From assembly GCF_011745145.1 (NCBI RefSeq), contig NZ_CP050191.1:5720473-5784472 (forward strand): 64,000 nucleotides of DNA, written 5' to 3'. Below, one piece after another: positions 54,304 to 62,779 of this stretch. Within the stretch, counting starts at the first letter, position 1; each line of letters starts with the position of its first letter. A program made the position numbers and the translations under genes. The DNA comes from Mycobacterium sp. DL440. GTDB taxonomy: Bacteria; Actinomycetota; Actinomycetes; Mycobacteriales; Mycobacteriaceae. A model generated the notes under the pieces. The model ran no database searches. It worked only from the letters and a program-made list of their open reading frames with translations, and was not told the origin of the DNA.

Positions 54304-54877
54304 ATCCGTTCACCTCCACTGCTAATTCTGCGCTGACCTTATTGCATCGGCCGATACCGTCGGCGGTGTGCACGTAGCAGCCGGTGATGTGTTCGGGGCC
54401 GACCCTGTGCGGCACGAGTACTTCGGCGCTGCGTTGGCGTTTGCGCTCACGTTTGATCCAGGGGTCTGGGTGGTCCCAGGAGTGTGCGTAGACACGTTCG
54501 GGATCGAGGCTGGCCAGTCCTGCCGGCGATGCTCCGAACTTCGTGCCTGACGATGCGGCGTTGCCGTCGGCGATCACAACCCCCGGGGTTTCGAGCACGC
54601 TATGCGCCACTCGCAACACAACCATGGTCTCTCGCATTCCTCGGCGGTCGTACATCATCGCGTTGCGGGCATCGAAGTAGAGGTTGACGTAGTCGTGGAG
54701 TTGCATGCCGCCGGGCACCTGTTTGTCGGCTCGTCGGTCCTGGACACTTTCGTTGGCGATCGACAGGTGTGAGAGGGCTGCGGCGCGGTTGTGGCTGACG
54801 ATGCCGTGTTGCAGGATCGACGCCAGGTTGGCCAGCGGCGTGATGTAGTGCAGCTCCTGTACCCGGTTGCGGTCCAC
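54287..54877 (-). CDS. darT: DarT toxin (DNA ADP-ribosyltransferase)
   Basis: A 196-residue DarT/DUF4433-type toxin: N-terminal NAD-binding His in 'ELHYITPLANLASILQHG' (His10), the 'YVNLYFDARNAMMYDRRG' segment (~63-80), and catalytic Glu in 'QRSAEVLVPHRV' (~Glu152). DarT attaches ADP-ribose to single-stranded DNA at sequence-specific sites and blocks replication, in phage defence or as a toxin. It is paired with darG downstream and diverges from a helix-turn-helix gene at 55112 across a promoter region with an 8-bp inverted repeat. Confidence 0.9.
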   Translation of the reverse strand: MDRNRVQELHYITPLANLASILQHGIVSHNRAAALSHLSIANESVQDRRADKQVPGGMQLHDYVNLYFDARNAMMYDRRGMRETMVVLRVAHSVLETPGVVIADGNAASSGTKFGASPAGLASLDPERVYAHSWDHPDPWIKRERKRQRSAEVLVPHRVGPEHITGCYVHTADGIGRCNKVSAELAVEVNGYVFFG

Positions 54878-55028
54878 TCACAGATTGTGCCGTGCGCTCA
54901 TTCCTTTCCCTCGTTTCCCCTAGCTGGACTGTAGGGGCTTGGTGTGACACGACGAGGGATGTGTGGCTGTTCGGTGGGGTCGGATCGTCGTGCGTGATGC
55001 GGAGGGTTGTGTGAGCCGGCGGCTGTGT

Positions 55029-55057
55029 CGCAACTATTGCAGCGGACTTTAGTTGCG
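55029..55057. promoter_or_regulatory. 8-bp inverted repeat between darT and the HTH gene
   Basis: CGCAACTA (55029-55036) and TAGTTGCG (55050-55057) form a perfect inverted repeat with a 13-base spacer; a further GGTTGCG occurs ~30 bases on (55084-55090). Its place 55 bases before the HTH gene and 150 before darT fits an operator for one or both. Confidence 0.5.
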
Positions 55058-55111
55058 CGTTGTTCATCTTTTTCAGCGCTTTTGGTTGCGATAGCTGGTA
55101 GGGTCGCCGTT

Positions 55112-55762
55112 ATGCCCACCGCACTCCCCTCCAGCTCCGGCACTGCCGCTGCTGGACTACTCGCGGCCCACGAGTTGCGCGTACGCATGGCCGAGGACCG
55201 CGCGCAGTCTTCGGACCCCGCGTGCTGGCTCCCCGAGCAATCTCAGTGCGATCTGCTCGCCAGGCAGGTGCAGGCGGTGATTGATCGGGCGATCGACGCC
55301 GCCACCGAGGTCGTCGAGCGCGAGCTTTACCGGGGCATTCGGGCCGGTGTTGCTGCGCTCCTGGCTCAAAGCTCCGAACCGGCTGCTACCGATGCGCTTG
55401 CTCGTATGACCGTCCGGTGGACCGTCGTGGACGGTGAACTCTGCCGGGTCGACGAGCTTGAGGAGGATGTGGATCCGGGCGCGGATGACATGGGCAGTAC
55501 CTTCGCGCAGCTGCTCGCAATCGGGTTGGCCAACCGGGCCGGCCTTGGTGTGCGCTGGCTCGTGCAGCGGGCCCGCGAGGTCGATGATGAGATCGATCCC
55601 GGCAGGGGGGCCGCGCGGTGGGCTGACATCGGCGCGGTCCTGCGAATCACTCCCCAGGCTGCGGCCAAGCGTTTCGGCGGTGACGGATCTATATCGGCCT
55701 GCGGTCCGATCTGTGAGGCACTTGAACCTGTGTTGGAATCCGCTGTGCGAAAGCGCATCTAA
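55112..55762 (+). CDS. Protein with C-terminal helix-turn-helix (216 aa), unknown
   Basis: ATG at 55112 opens a ~216-residue frame: an Ala-rich helical N-terminal half ('AAGLLAAHELRVRMAEDRAQ', 'RQVQAVIDRAIDAATEVVER'), an acidic middle ('DELEEDVDPGADD') and a C-terminal segment 'GAARWADIGAVLRITPQAAAKRFGGDG' that looks like a helix-turn-helix with the 'TPQAAAKRF' recognition helix. It may be a DNA-binding regulator. It is divergent from darT with an inverted repeat between, so it may control the toxin operon; that is inference. The frame is open upstream to 55007, but ATG at 55112 fits better. Confidence 0.65.
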   Translation: MPTALPSSSGTAAAGLLAAHELRVRMAEDRAQSSDPACWLPEQSQCDLLARQVQAVIDRAIDAATEVVERELYRGIRAGVAALLAQSSEPAATDALARMTVRWTVVDGELCRVDELEEDVDPGADDMGSTFAQLLAIGLANRAGLGVRWLVQRAREVDDEIDPGRGAARWADIGAVLRITPQAAAKRFGGDGSISACGPICEALEPVLESAVRKRI

Positions 55763-56236
55763 CCTGCACTTTGGGGCCGACGTCGTTAGCGCAACCGCGT
55801 TGCTGTGAACCTGCACAACCGTGTGGTTTCGGCTTTGCCGGTCTCGATTGGAAAAATTCGCTGCCAGAATCAAATGGAACTCGCATTACCCGCAGGTCAG
55901 GGGAGTGTCATTGCCGACGCAGTTCTGGAAACGACACTCCTCATGTCGGTCGCCATTCTCGATGGCGCATTGTCATTTGAAATGGCGCAACTTGGCGCGT
56001 GTGCCATCTGGATGACAACAGGAACAGTGTGTCAGCGTATCCGCCGCTGCCGACGGATTGTGGACGCTGACAACCGGGTTCGGTGATCCGGTCTCCTTCG
56101 CGGTCGCCTGACAACAGCGTCGTCTCGTTGCAGCAGGGGGCTGGCTCACCCACCTTGTGGGTCCGACGGTAGTTCAGGAGCAAGGAAGCAAGTTCGACGC
56201 TGTGGTGATGATGTGGAGTTAGTCGATTGCCGTCGG
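55763..56236. other. Intergenic stretch without a supported gene
   Basis: About 470 bases between the HTH gene and the convergent pyrE-like gene. Overlapping short frames (for example 55805-56086) have no ribosome site and no recognisable content; no strong hairpin was seen. Confidence 0.5.
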
Positions 56237-56767
56237 TCAGGCGGTGTCGAGGACGGCTTTCGTAAAGACAGCTCGAACGGTCAGTGCAACGTCGTGCAGG
56301 ACGGTGTCAGGATCGGCACTCCTGTTGATCGCGCAGATGACCGTCGAGACGGTGCCATGTTCGCTGCGGAGGACACTGGCCGCGTCCCGGACCGCGCCGC
56401 CGGTGGTGATGACGTCCTCGATGAGGGTGATGGTTTTTCCGGTGACGTCGGCGCCTTCGGCGAGCCTGCAGGTGCCATAGGTCTTGGCGGCCTTCCGGAC
56501 GAATAGCGTTGGTATGCCGGTCAGTTGGCTCATGACGGTGGCCAGTGGAATACCGCCGAGCTCCAGGCCGCCGAGCAGGTCAGTGTCGGCGGGAATGAGC
56601 GGAACCATGGCCTCGCACACGCGTCGTAGCAATTGAGGGTCTGACTCGAACAGGTACTTGTCGAAGTACTCATGAGACGGTTGGCCTGACCGAAGCCGAA
56701 ACTGCCCCTGAAGGCGGCAGGCGTGGTTCACATCGGCGGCGAGCGATTTGCGGTCCATGTTGTTCAT
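56237..56767 (-). CDS. Orotate phosphoribosyltransferase-like protein
   Basis: A 176-residue type I phosphoribosyltransferase with the PRPP loop 'TITLIEDVITTGGAV' (~113-127) and the Lys-rich loop 'FVRKAAKTYGTCRLAEG' typical of OPRTases. It would transfer ribose-5-phosphate from PRPP to orotate in UMP synthesis. The sequence differs clearly from the M. tuberculosis PyrE I recall, so it may be a second, accessory copy rather than the housekeeping enzyme. Start ATG at 56767; another ATG lies 9 bases on. Located beside the defence island. Confidence 0.82.
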   Translation of the reverse strand: MNNMDRKSLAADVNHACRLQGQFRLRSGQPSHEYFDKYLFESDPQLLRRVCEAMVPLIPADTDLLGGLELGGIPLATVMSQLTGIPTLFVRKAAKTYGTCRLAEGADVTGKTITLIEDVITTGGAVRDAASVLRSEHGTVSTVICAINRSADPDTVLHDVALTVRAVFTKAVLDTA

Positions 56768-56818
56768 CGTGGCACCAGTAACCGCGCAGAATCTGCAAGG
56801 ACAGGTTGACGCAGCGTC

Positions 56819-58354
56819 TCAGCCAGTTGGGTGACGCTGGTGCCAGTCGGTGGCGTGTTGATGGGCGTTGCCTGCACGCACCAGGCTCGCTTCGTCCAGG
56901 TGGCGGGCGACGAGCTGGAACGTCAGTGGCAGACCATCGTGGGTGAATCCGCCGGGCAACGTGATCGTGGGATTGCCCGACATGTTGAACGGTTCGGTGA
57001 ATCGCCACATCAATGCGGTGCCTTGCGGTGTGGCCCACAGCTCGTTGATTCGCTCGACGGTGAGATTGTCGGGCGGTTGCGACGGGGTCAGTAGCACATC
57101 GATGTCATTGAACAATGTGGCGAGACCGCCGCTGAATGCGAGTCGTGCTTGCTGGGCCTTCATGGCATCCATGCCGGTCGTGGCGCGGCCGACGTCCAAG
57201 AGCCCTGCCAGGGGCCCGTACTCGCTGCGTCGGGACGGATAGGTCGCCGCATGGGCGATAGCCGCTTCGGCGGCACATGATGCTAGCCCGCTGGTGATCA
57301 GCAGGTCTGGGTTCGGTACATGGACTTCCTTGACGTTTGCACCAAGGCTTTCGAACGCCCTGCGGGCGGCTCGGACCATCTCGATGGTTTGTGGGTCGGA
57401 TCCTGTGTCGTTGTAGGCCGGATCAACCCCTACTCGCAGATTGTCCAGCCGCGGATCGAGATTCGCCAAGTAATCCGGCACGGGTGCGGTCAGCGTAGTG
57501 GGATCGTTGGGGTCGTGTCCGGCGATCACGGCCAGGACGGCACCTGCGTCGGCGGCTGATCGCGTGATGGGGCCTACGTGGTCGAGGCTTTCAGCCAATG
57601 GGAACACGCCGTAGCGGCTGACTCGGCCCCAGGTGGGTTTGAGACCGGTCACGCCGTTGGCTGCAGCTGGGTATCGGATTGATCCGGTGGTGTCGGTGCC
57701 CAGGGAGCCAAAACACAGTCCCGCGGAGGTGGCCACCGCCGAACCACTCGACGATGATCCGGCCCAATGCGCGGGGTTCCACGGGTTGACCGGTGGTGTC
57801 ACGGTGGGGTGATAGTCGCCCGAGGCGCCTTCGGTCAACGCTAATTTGCCCAGCAGAATCGCACCGGCATCGTGGAGGCGCCGTACCACGGTGGCGTCGT
57901 AGTCGGGGCGGTACTGTGCATAGATCGACATTCCCGCGGTCGTCGGAATCCCTTTGGTGCGGCACAGATCTTTGACCGCGATCGGGACGCCGTGCAGCGG
58001 GCCCCGGTAGTTCCCGTTGGTAATCTCGCGCTCGGCTTGCTTGGCCTGCTCGACGGCGAGTTGCTCGGTCACGGTGGCATAGGCATGCAGACTTGGCTGT
58101 AGGTGGTTGATCCTGTCCAGCAGTGCGTGGGTCAGTTCGACCGGGGAGATTTGACCAGACTTGAGCGCTGCTGCGGTGTCGAGAAGTGAAGCGTAATGCG
58201 GCTCGACTGGTCCGGTGAGCACTGCGGCAGGGGGAGCAGTGTCGGTTGCAGGCGTTGCGCACGCCGCGCCTGCCGTGGCGGCGGCGGACGCGACCAGCGC
58301 CGCGGTCAAAAACTTGCGCCGGTCAATTCCTACGTCCAGTTGTGAATCCCCCAT
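56819..58354 (-). CDS. Exported amidase-signature-family hydrolase (Tat signal)
   Basis: A 511-residue amidase with an N-terminal twin-arginine signal ('DRRKFLTAALVASAAATAGAA', residues ~11-31; Cys follows, possibly lipidated). The amidase signature has the catalytic Lys in 'VPIAVKDLCRTKGIPTTAG', cis-Ser and Ser in 'AGSSSSGSAVATSAGLCFGSLGTDTTGSIR'. The family hydrolyses amides, often of unknown substrate; an exported form could process cell-wall or external amides. It is separated from the pyrE-like gene by 51 bases and divergent from the HAD gene. Confidence 0.85.
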   Translation of the reverse strand: MGDSQLDVGIDRRKFLTAALVASAAATAGAACATPATDTAPPAAVLTGPVEPHYASLLDTAAALKSGQISPVELTHALLDRINHLQPSLHAYATVTEQLAVEQAKQAEREITNGNYRGPLHGVPIAVKDLCRTKGIPTTAGMSIYAQYRPDYDATVVRRLHDAGAILLGKLALTEGASGDYHPTVTPPVNPWNPAHWAGSSSSGSAVATSAGLCFGSLGTDTTGSIRYPAAANGVTGLKPTWGRVSRYGVFPLAESLDHVGPITRSAADAGAVLAVIAGHDPNDPTTLTAPVPDYLANLDPRLDNLRVGVDPAYNDTGSDPQTIEMVRAARRAFESLGANVKEVHVPNPDLLITSGLASCAAEAAIAHAATYPSRRSEYGPLAGLLDVGRATTGMDAMKAQQARLAFSGGLATLFNDIDVLLTPSQPPDNLTVERINELWATPQGTALMWRFTEPFNMSGNPTITLPGGFTHDGLPLTFQLVARHLDEASLVRAGNAHQHATDWHQRHPTG

Positions 58355-58526
58355 GCAAACCAGTCAAACCCGATGCTCCACCTACCTCGGGGACCAACAC
58401 GCATTCATAGCAGCGCTGTGGTGCGCGATCCGAGGGCGCCATGGTGCGATTGATTGAGCATCTGGCGGCGTTTGTCCGACTTGATTCGGGACCGCTGTGG
58501 ACGCCCGGGTGTGTAACTCTGGGTCC

Positions 58527-59156
58527 GTGGGCTCGGGGGTGTTGGCGCAGATCCGGTGTGTGGTGTTCGACGTGGGCGAGACGTTGGTCGATGAAACTCG
58601 GATGTGGACTGCGCTGGCGCAGCGGTTGGGTTTGACGCCGTTCACTTTGTGCGGTGTGGTGGGGGCCATGATCGCTACTGGCAGGGATCATCACGATCTG
58701 TGGGACGTGATTGGTGTCGATCGGCCTGCGGCGGGTATCGATCCCGGGGGGTGCGATCTGTATCCCGACGCTCTGGATTGTGTCGCAGCTGTGCGTCGCC
58801 GTGGGTTGGCTGTCGGTGTCGCGGGAAACCAGCCTGCGGTGATCGGGCAGGTGCTGTCTGCGGCCGGCCTGGAGGCTGACTTCGTGGCGTCGTCGGCGGC
58901 GTGGGGAGTGGCCAAGCCAAACCCCGTGTTTTTCGCCCGGTTGATCTCGGAAGCGTGCGTTCCCGCCGAGAGCATCTTGTATGTTGGCGATCGCCTCGAC
59001 AATGACGTGGTGCCCGCCCGTGCGGCCGGGATGCGCACGGTGTTCGTTCGGCGCGGCCCGTGGGGCTATCTCCATGCTCTCAAAGCCGAAGCGTCACTTG
59101 CAGATCTGCGAGTGGACTCGTTGCAGGAACTGACCGCGCTACTGACCGTCAACTGA
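58527..59156 (+). CDS. HAD-family hydrolase
   Basis: About 209 residues with HAD motifs: I 'VVFDVGETLVDE' (Asp nucleophile; the second Asp of D-x-D is Gly), 'VAGNQP' (motif II-like), Lys in 'GVAKPNPVFF', and acidic pair 'YVGDRLDNDVVPA' (motif IV). Likely a phosphatase or phosphoglycolate/haloacid-type hydrolase; the DxG variant makes substrate prediction weak. The start is uncertain (GTG 58527 chosen; GTG at 58509 and 58539 possible). It ends in a 270-base gap before a palindrome at 59422. Confidence 0.78.
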   Translation: MGSGVLAQIRCVVFDVGETLVDETRMWTALAQRLGLTPFTLCGVVGAMIATGRDHHDLWDVIGVDRPAAGIDPGGCDLYPDALDCVAAVRRRGLAVGVAGNQPAVIGQVLSAAGLEADFVASSAAWGVAKPNPVFFARLISEACVPAESILYVGDRLDNDVVPARAAGMRTVFVRRGPWGYLHALKAEASLADLRVDSLQELTALLTVN

Positions 59157-59421
59157 AATTGAGGGTGCCGACACTGTTGCCGGATCGGGCGGGACTTTGC
59201 GTGGCTTGGTTGAGGATGCACGGAGGGACACCCGTGTCGTGTCTCGGTTTCAGAGGAACTGAACGCGATCAGGTGCTGTTTCCGCAGCGATGGCGGAATC
59301 GGCCTACCGTGTGGCAGCGCGATCGTCCCAAACTCGCGGCCTCGTCAGGAGTGCTTTGCCGCTCTGGAGACTTGACCAACTGTACCGTTCTAGGATCCGC
59401 CAACTGGACTGCTGAGCCGCA

Positions 59422-59441
59422 GTGTCCTACGCGTAGGACAC
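59422..59441. repeat. 20-bp perfect palindrome at the DoxX 3' end
   Basis: A fully self-complementary 20-base sequence centred on CTACGCGTAG, spanning the stop codon of the leftward DoxX-like gene. It could form a terminator hairpin for that operon or be a protein-binding site; it lacks a T-tract. Confidence 0.5.
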
Positions 59442-59783
59442 CGCGAGGACGACTCCCGAGAACACCAACATGCCAAGGCAGTTCACCCAGAAGGTGGAAT
59501 TGAGGAATCTGGCGCGCAGGTGGGCGACCATGGCACACACGAAGTACATGACCACGCCGACGTTCGCGGCAATCCCCACACCTGGATAGTGCAGCCCCGC
59601 GAGTAGCCCCGCGGTCGCCCCCAGCTTGATGACGATCAGCGCCCACCACCAATCGCGCGGGAAACGCACGCCGTCCAGGCAGTCGCGGATGAACTTGGGT
59701 GGGCGGATCGACATCAGGGCGTCGCCCAGCAGCACGACTGCAAGCGCGATGGTCAGCAGGGGCAGGTGCGGGGTGTCGATCAT
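59427..59783 (-). CDS. DoxX-like membrane protein
   Basis: A 118-residue integral membrane protein with four likely helices (~8-26, 48-66, 70-92, 97-116) and the DoxX-like arrangement of an N-terminal 'LLTIALAVVLLGDALMSI' and mid 'WALIVIKLGATAGLLAGL' helices. DoxX-type proteins are often associated with redox or membrane-stress functions. Co-transcribed with the TetR upstream (ATGA-type overlap at 59780), so it is probably the regulated target of that TetR. Confidence 0.75.
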   Translation of the reverse strand: MIDTPHLPLLTIALAVVLLGDALMSIRPPKFIRDCLDGVRFPRDWWWALIVIKLGATAGLLAGLHYPGVGIAANVGVVMYFVCAMVAHLRARFLNSTFWVNCLGMLVFSGVVLAVSYA

Positions 59784-60385
59784 TGTGGAACTCCCATTCC
59801 GAGGATTAGATCGACCGCTTCGGCGAAGCGGTCTGGTGCGTCGGACTCGTCGAAGGCGCCTCCGGATGCCGCGCGGAGTACGCCGATGTAGGCGAGGTAG
59901 AGCGTGCGCGCGGCGGCCGCGGAATCGGTATGGCCGGCCGCCCGAAAGATGCTTTCGAAATCTGCAATCAGCTCGTCGGCCAGCTCAGTGAACGTGCGCG
60001 ACTTGTGCCGGCCGCGGGCGACCACCGCCGCGTACTCGCGTGCGAGGTCGCGATCCGACTGGAAGTACGCCACGAAGGGTTCGACAGTGGCGATGAGTCT
60101 CTCGGCTGCTTCGGACTTCGTGAGCGGACGTACGTGCTGGTTCCGATCCCGTGCCGCGTGCACCGCCGCGATCCACTGGTCAACGATTGCGATCAGCAGG
60201 CTGTCTTTGTCGCCGACACCCATGACGGTGCCGACGCTCACGTGCGCCTCGGCGGCGATTCGGCGCACCGTGGTCGCGGCAAAGCCGTGCTCACGAAACA
60301 GTCGATCGGCGGCCGCGAGAACTCGCTGAGAGGTGTTGATCTTTGCGTCAGCCCTCGATTGAACATGTTCATTGAACACGTTCAA
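59780..60385 (-). CDS. TetR-family regulator of the DoxX operon
   Basis: About 201 residues: helix-turn-helix near residues 20-65 ('RVLAAADRLFREHGFAATTVRRIAAEAHVSVGTVM', split), then a helical ligand domain. It overlaps the DoxX start. The proposed start (TTG 60385; GTG 60379 possible) lies inside a tandem palindromic operator, which suggests tight self-repression, perhaps with a leaderless message. Ligand unknown. Confidence 0.82.
   Translation of the reverse strand: MNVFNEHVQSRADAKINTSQRVLAAADRLFREHGFAATTVRRIAAEAHVSVGTVMGVGDKDSLLIAIVDQWIAAVHAARDRNQHVRPLTKSEAAERLIATVEPFVAYFQSDRDLAREYAAVVARGRHKSRTFTELADELIADFESIFRAAGHTDSAAAARTLYLAYIGVLRAASGGAFDESDAPDRFAEAVDLILGMGVPQ
60360..60385. promoter_or_regulatory. 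Tandem palindromic TetR operators
   Basis: TGAACATGTTCA (60360-60371) is a perfect palindrome and TTGAAC-AC-GTTCAA (60372-60385) follows directly. Both share GAAC/GTTC half-sites and overlap the proposed translation start of the TetR gene, so they are likely its own operator. Confidence 0.7.
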
Positions 60386-60474
60386 TAAGTTAGCGGGCTC
60401 TTGCCCGGTTGTGCAAGTGCCCTACCGAACACTGCAGTCCGACGCGGCTGACGATGTTCGGCGCCGCGTCCACC

Positions 60475-61086
60475 TCAGTGGGACGACGGCCTCGGTGTCG
60501 TCTCGTTCGGTGTCCCAGGCCGTGGTGGTCGGAGGTTGAGTGTGCGCCGGCCGGCCGTGACCAATTGGTCGTAGAGCTCGCGGTCATCGACGCCGTCGAA
60601 TTCCACGCCGACGGCCGCCGAGATGCCGGCCATGACGATGGCTGCGCGCACCTGGCCGCCCACACCGGGTTCGGCGCCGGCGAGCAGATCCGCTTGGCGT
60701 TTCACGATCGCACGCCATTGCGGTTGTTGGCGTAGGAGTTCGGCAACGCCGGGGTCGCCGGTGAGGATGGGAAACAAGTCGCGGTGCGATACCGCGAGGG
60801 CCACATAGCCGGCGAGCATCGATTCGGCTTGTGCGCGACTTCCGCGCTGGGCTTCGGCAGTCTCCACGAGTTCGACGAGCTCGTGGATGACGGGCTCCAT
60901 GATGGTGCTCAACAGCTCGTCGCGAGTGCGAAAATGGTGGTAGATCGCCGATTTCGTCAGGCCAAGCTCATCGGAGATCATCTGCAGGGAAGTCCCTGCC
61001 ACGCTGTGCCGCCGGAACAGCTCGATGGCCGCGTCGATCAACTTCTGGCGGGTCGTGCCGCCGGCGCCCGGCGCGGAGCCGCTCAC
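60475..61086 (-). CDS. TetR-family regulator, divergent from the P450 operon
   Basis: A 203-residue TetR protein: helix-turn-helix ~12-58 ('IDAAIELFRRHSVAGTSLQMISDELGLTKSAIYHHFRTRDELL', split), then a ligand domain ending in a Pro-rich tail. It diverges from the P450-ferredoxin-SDR operon, and the shared 156-base region has three copies of a TGACCA/TGGTCA motif, so it very probably represses that operon and itself. GTG at 61086 is used. Confidence 0.85.
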   Translation of the reverse strand: MSGSAPGAGGTTRQKLIDAAIELFRRHSVAGTSLQMISDELGLTKSAIYHHFRTRDELLSTIMEPVIHELVELVETAEAQRGSRAQAESMLAGYVALAVSHRDLFPILTGDPGVAELLRQQPQWRAIVKRQADLLAGAEPGVGGQVRAAIVMAGISAAVGVEFDGVDDRELYDQLVTAGRRTLNLRPPRPGTPNETTPRPSSH

Positions 61087-61129
61087 CGCGACGGCCTAAA
61101 TGTAGCTTTCCTAACAATTTCGCGCTGGC

Positions 61130-61194
61130 TGACCATTCGTAAAGTATAAGCCTGTACGATTGGTCAGTAATCAGCTGTACGTTTGGTCAGTAAT
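61130..61194. promoter_or_regulatory. Triple operator motif between TetR and P450 operon
   Basis: TGACCATTCGTA (61130-61141) is a near-inverted copy of TACGATTGGTCA within the first direct repeat TGTACGATTGGTCAGTAAT (61153-61171); a second direct repeat with one change lies at 61176-61194, 23 bases on. The array sits between the TetR start (61086) and the P450 start (61243) and is likely its operator. Confidence 0.7.
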
Positions 61195-61242
61195 TCTGGG
61201 CCAAGTGGGTCAGCTTTCCTCCGCCCTGTCGAGGAGCACGCC

Positions 61243-62580
61243 ATGCCGTTGAACACCGCACCGCAGCAGACTTCGCACGAGAAGTCCCCGCTTGAGGGCA
61301 TCGATTTCTTTCACAACCCGGCGCTGGTCGCCGATCCGTACCCGGTCCTTGAGCGCATGCGGACGGCCAGTCCGGTGCTCCGCGAACCGTCACACAACGT
61401 GCTGGTCGTCACGGGGTACGACGAGGCGTTGGCCGTGGTCAGCGACCATGAATCGTTCTCGTCGTGCAACACGGTCACCGGTCCGACCCCAGGTTTTCCG
61501 GTGCCACTGGAAGGGCTCGACGAATCTGAGGTGCGGGCACTCATCGAGGCGCACCGCACCGAGTTGCCGTTCAGCGACCAGCTTCCGTCGTTCGATCCGC
61601 CGACGCACACCGCGCACCGGTCGCTGCTCAGCCGACTGATCACGCCCAAACGCTTGAAGGAGAACGAGGCGTTCATGTGGCGCCTCGCCGATCAGGTGCT
61701 GGAGCCGTATGTGGCCGGTGGTGACGGCGAGTTCCTCACCGCCGTCGCCAACCCCTTCGCGCTGCTGGTCATTGCGGATCTCCTGGGCGTGCCCGAGGCG
61801 GACCGTCCCGAGCTCACCGAAAGGCTGGCCGGGGACAACTCGCTGGGCAGTACGGATGACGCAGTGATGCAGCATGCTCCGCTCGAATTCCTCTACACGC
61901 GGTTCAGCGACTACATCTCGGACCGACGCCGTCATCCCCGTGGCGATGTCATGACCGAGATGGCACAGGCCAGCTTCCCGGACGGATCGACCCCGGAGGT
62001 CATCGATGTGGTGCGGGTGGCGGCCAATCTCTTCTCGGCGGGTCAGGAAACCACGGTCCGGCTGCTGTCCTCGGCATTGAAAATCCTGGCCGAGAATCCC
62101 GAGCTCCAGGAGCGGCTGCGCCGTAACCCCGACCAGGTCACGAATTTCGTCGAGGAGGCGCTGCGCTTCGAGAGTCCGATCAGAGGTGATTTCCGGCTGG
62201 CCCGCGCCACCACGACGGTGGGAGGCGTCGAAATCCCGGCGGGTGCCGTGGTGATGGTGCACTACGGCGCGGCGAACCGAGATCCGCGCCAGTTCGACAA
62301 TCCCGACGTCTTCGAGTTGGACCGGCACAATGCCAGGCGCCACATCGCCTTCGGGCGCGGTGTCCACAGCTGCATCGGCGCGCCGCTGGCCCGAGCCGAG
62401 GCGAAAGTGATCATTCAGCGGCTACTGGCGAGCACCAGTGCGATCGAGATAGACGAGGCACGGCACGGAACCGTCAACGCGCGACGTTACGACTATGTGC
62501 CGACGTACATCCTGCGAGGTCTCACCGATCTGCACCTCAACGTGACCCCCGCCGCAGACACGGGAAAAGCATCCCGATGA
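61243..62580 (+). CDS. Cytochrome P450
   Basis: About 445 residues; ATG at 61243 follows GAGGAG. Heme loop '[17 protein letters not shown]' with the thiolate ligand ~Cys377; I-helix '[13 protein letters not shown]' (Gln-Glu-Thr-Thr instead of the usual A-G-x-D/E-T); K-helix Glu-x-x-Arg in '[11 protein letters not shown]'. Its own ferredoxin is encoded next, overlapping the stop. It probably hydroxylates a hydrophobic small molecule, which is then oxidised by the SDR at 62780. The CYP family was not assigned. Confidence 0.92.
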   Translation: MPLNTAPQQTSHEKSPLEGIDFFHNPALVADPYPVLERMRTASPVLREPSHNVLVVTGYDEALAVVSDHESFSSCNTVTGPTPGFPVPLEGLDESEVRALIEAHRTELPFSDQLPSFDPPTHTAHRSLLSRLITPKRLKENEAFMWRLADQVLEPYVAGGDGEFLTAVANPFALLVIADLLGVPEADRPELTERLAGDNSLGSTDDAVMQHAPLEFLYTRFSDYISDRRRHPRGDVMTEMAQASFPDGSTPEVIDVVRVAANLFSAGQETTVRLLSSALKILAENPELQERLRRNPDQVTNFVEEALRFESPIRGDFRLARATTTVGGVEIPAGAVVMVHYGAANRDPRQFDNPDVFELDRHNARRHIAFGRGVHSCIGAPLARAEAKVIIQRLLASTSAIEIDEARHGTVNARRYDYVPTYILRGLTDLHLNVTPAADTGKASR

Positions 62581-62765
62581 GGGTTGTCGTCGACGACGAT
62601 CTGTGCCGCGGACACGGAATATGCGCGGCGCTGTGCCCGCAGGTGTTCAGCCTGACCGACGGCGGCTACGCCGAGGCCATCGACACCGACATCCCTCCCG
62701 AGCTCGAAGGAGCCGTCGTCGAAGCGGTCGACGGCTGCCCAGAGCGGGCCATCCGCATTCACTGA
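62577..62765 (+). CDS. Small ferredoxin (C-x2-H-x2-C, P450 partner)
   Basis: A 62-residue ferredoxin. 'CRGHGICAALCPQVF' supplies ligands (Cys10, His13 position, Cys16, then the Cys-Pro) and 'GCPERAI' the final Cys; the His within the first motif matches the ferredoxin at 32055. Its ATG overlaps the P450 TGA (ATGA), so it is the dedicated electron donor of that P450. A reductase is not encoded nearby. Confidence 0.88.
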   Translation: MRVVVDDDLCRGHGICAALCPQVFSLTDGGYAEAIDTDIPPELEGAVVEAVDGCPERAIRIH

Positions 62766-62779
62766 AGGAAAGAGCAATC

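Noticed and set aside
55805..56086. 93-residue frame after the HTH gene
   Set aside because: Overlaps two other frames and lacks a ribosome site and any known motif.
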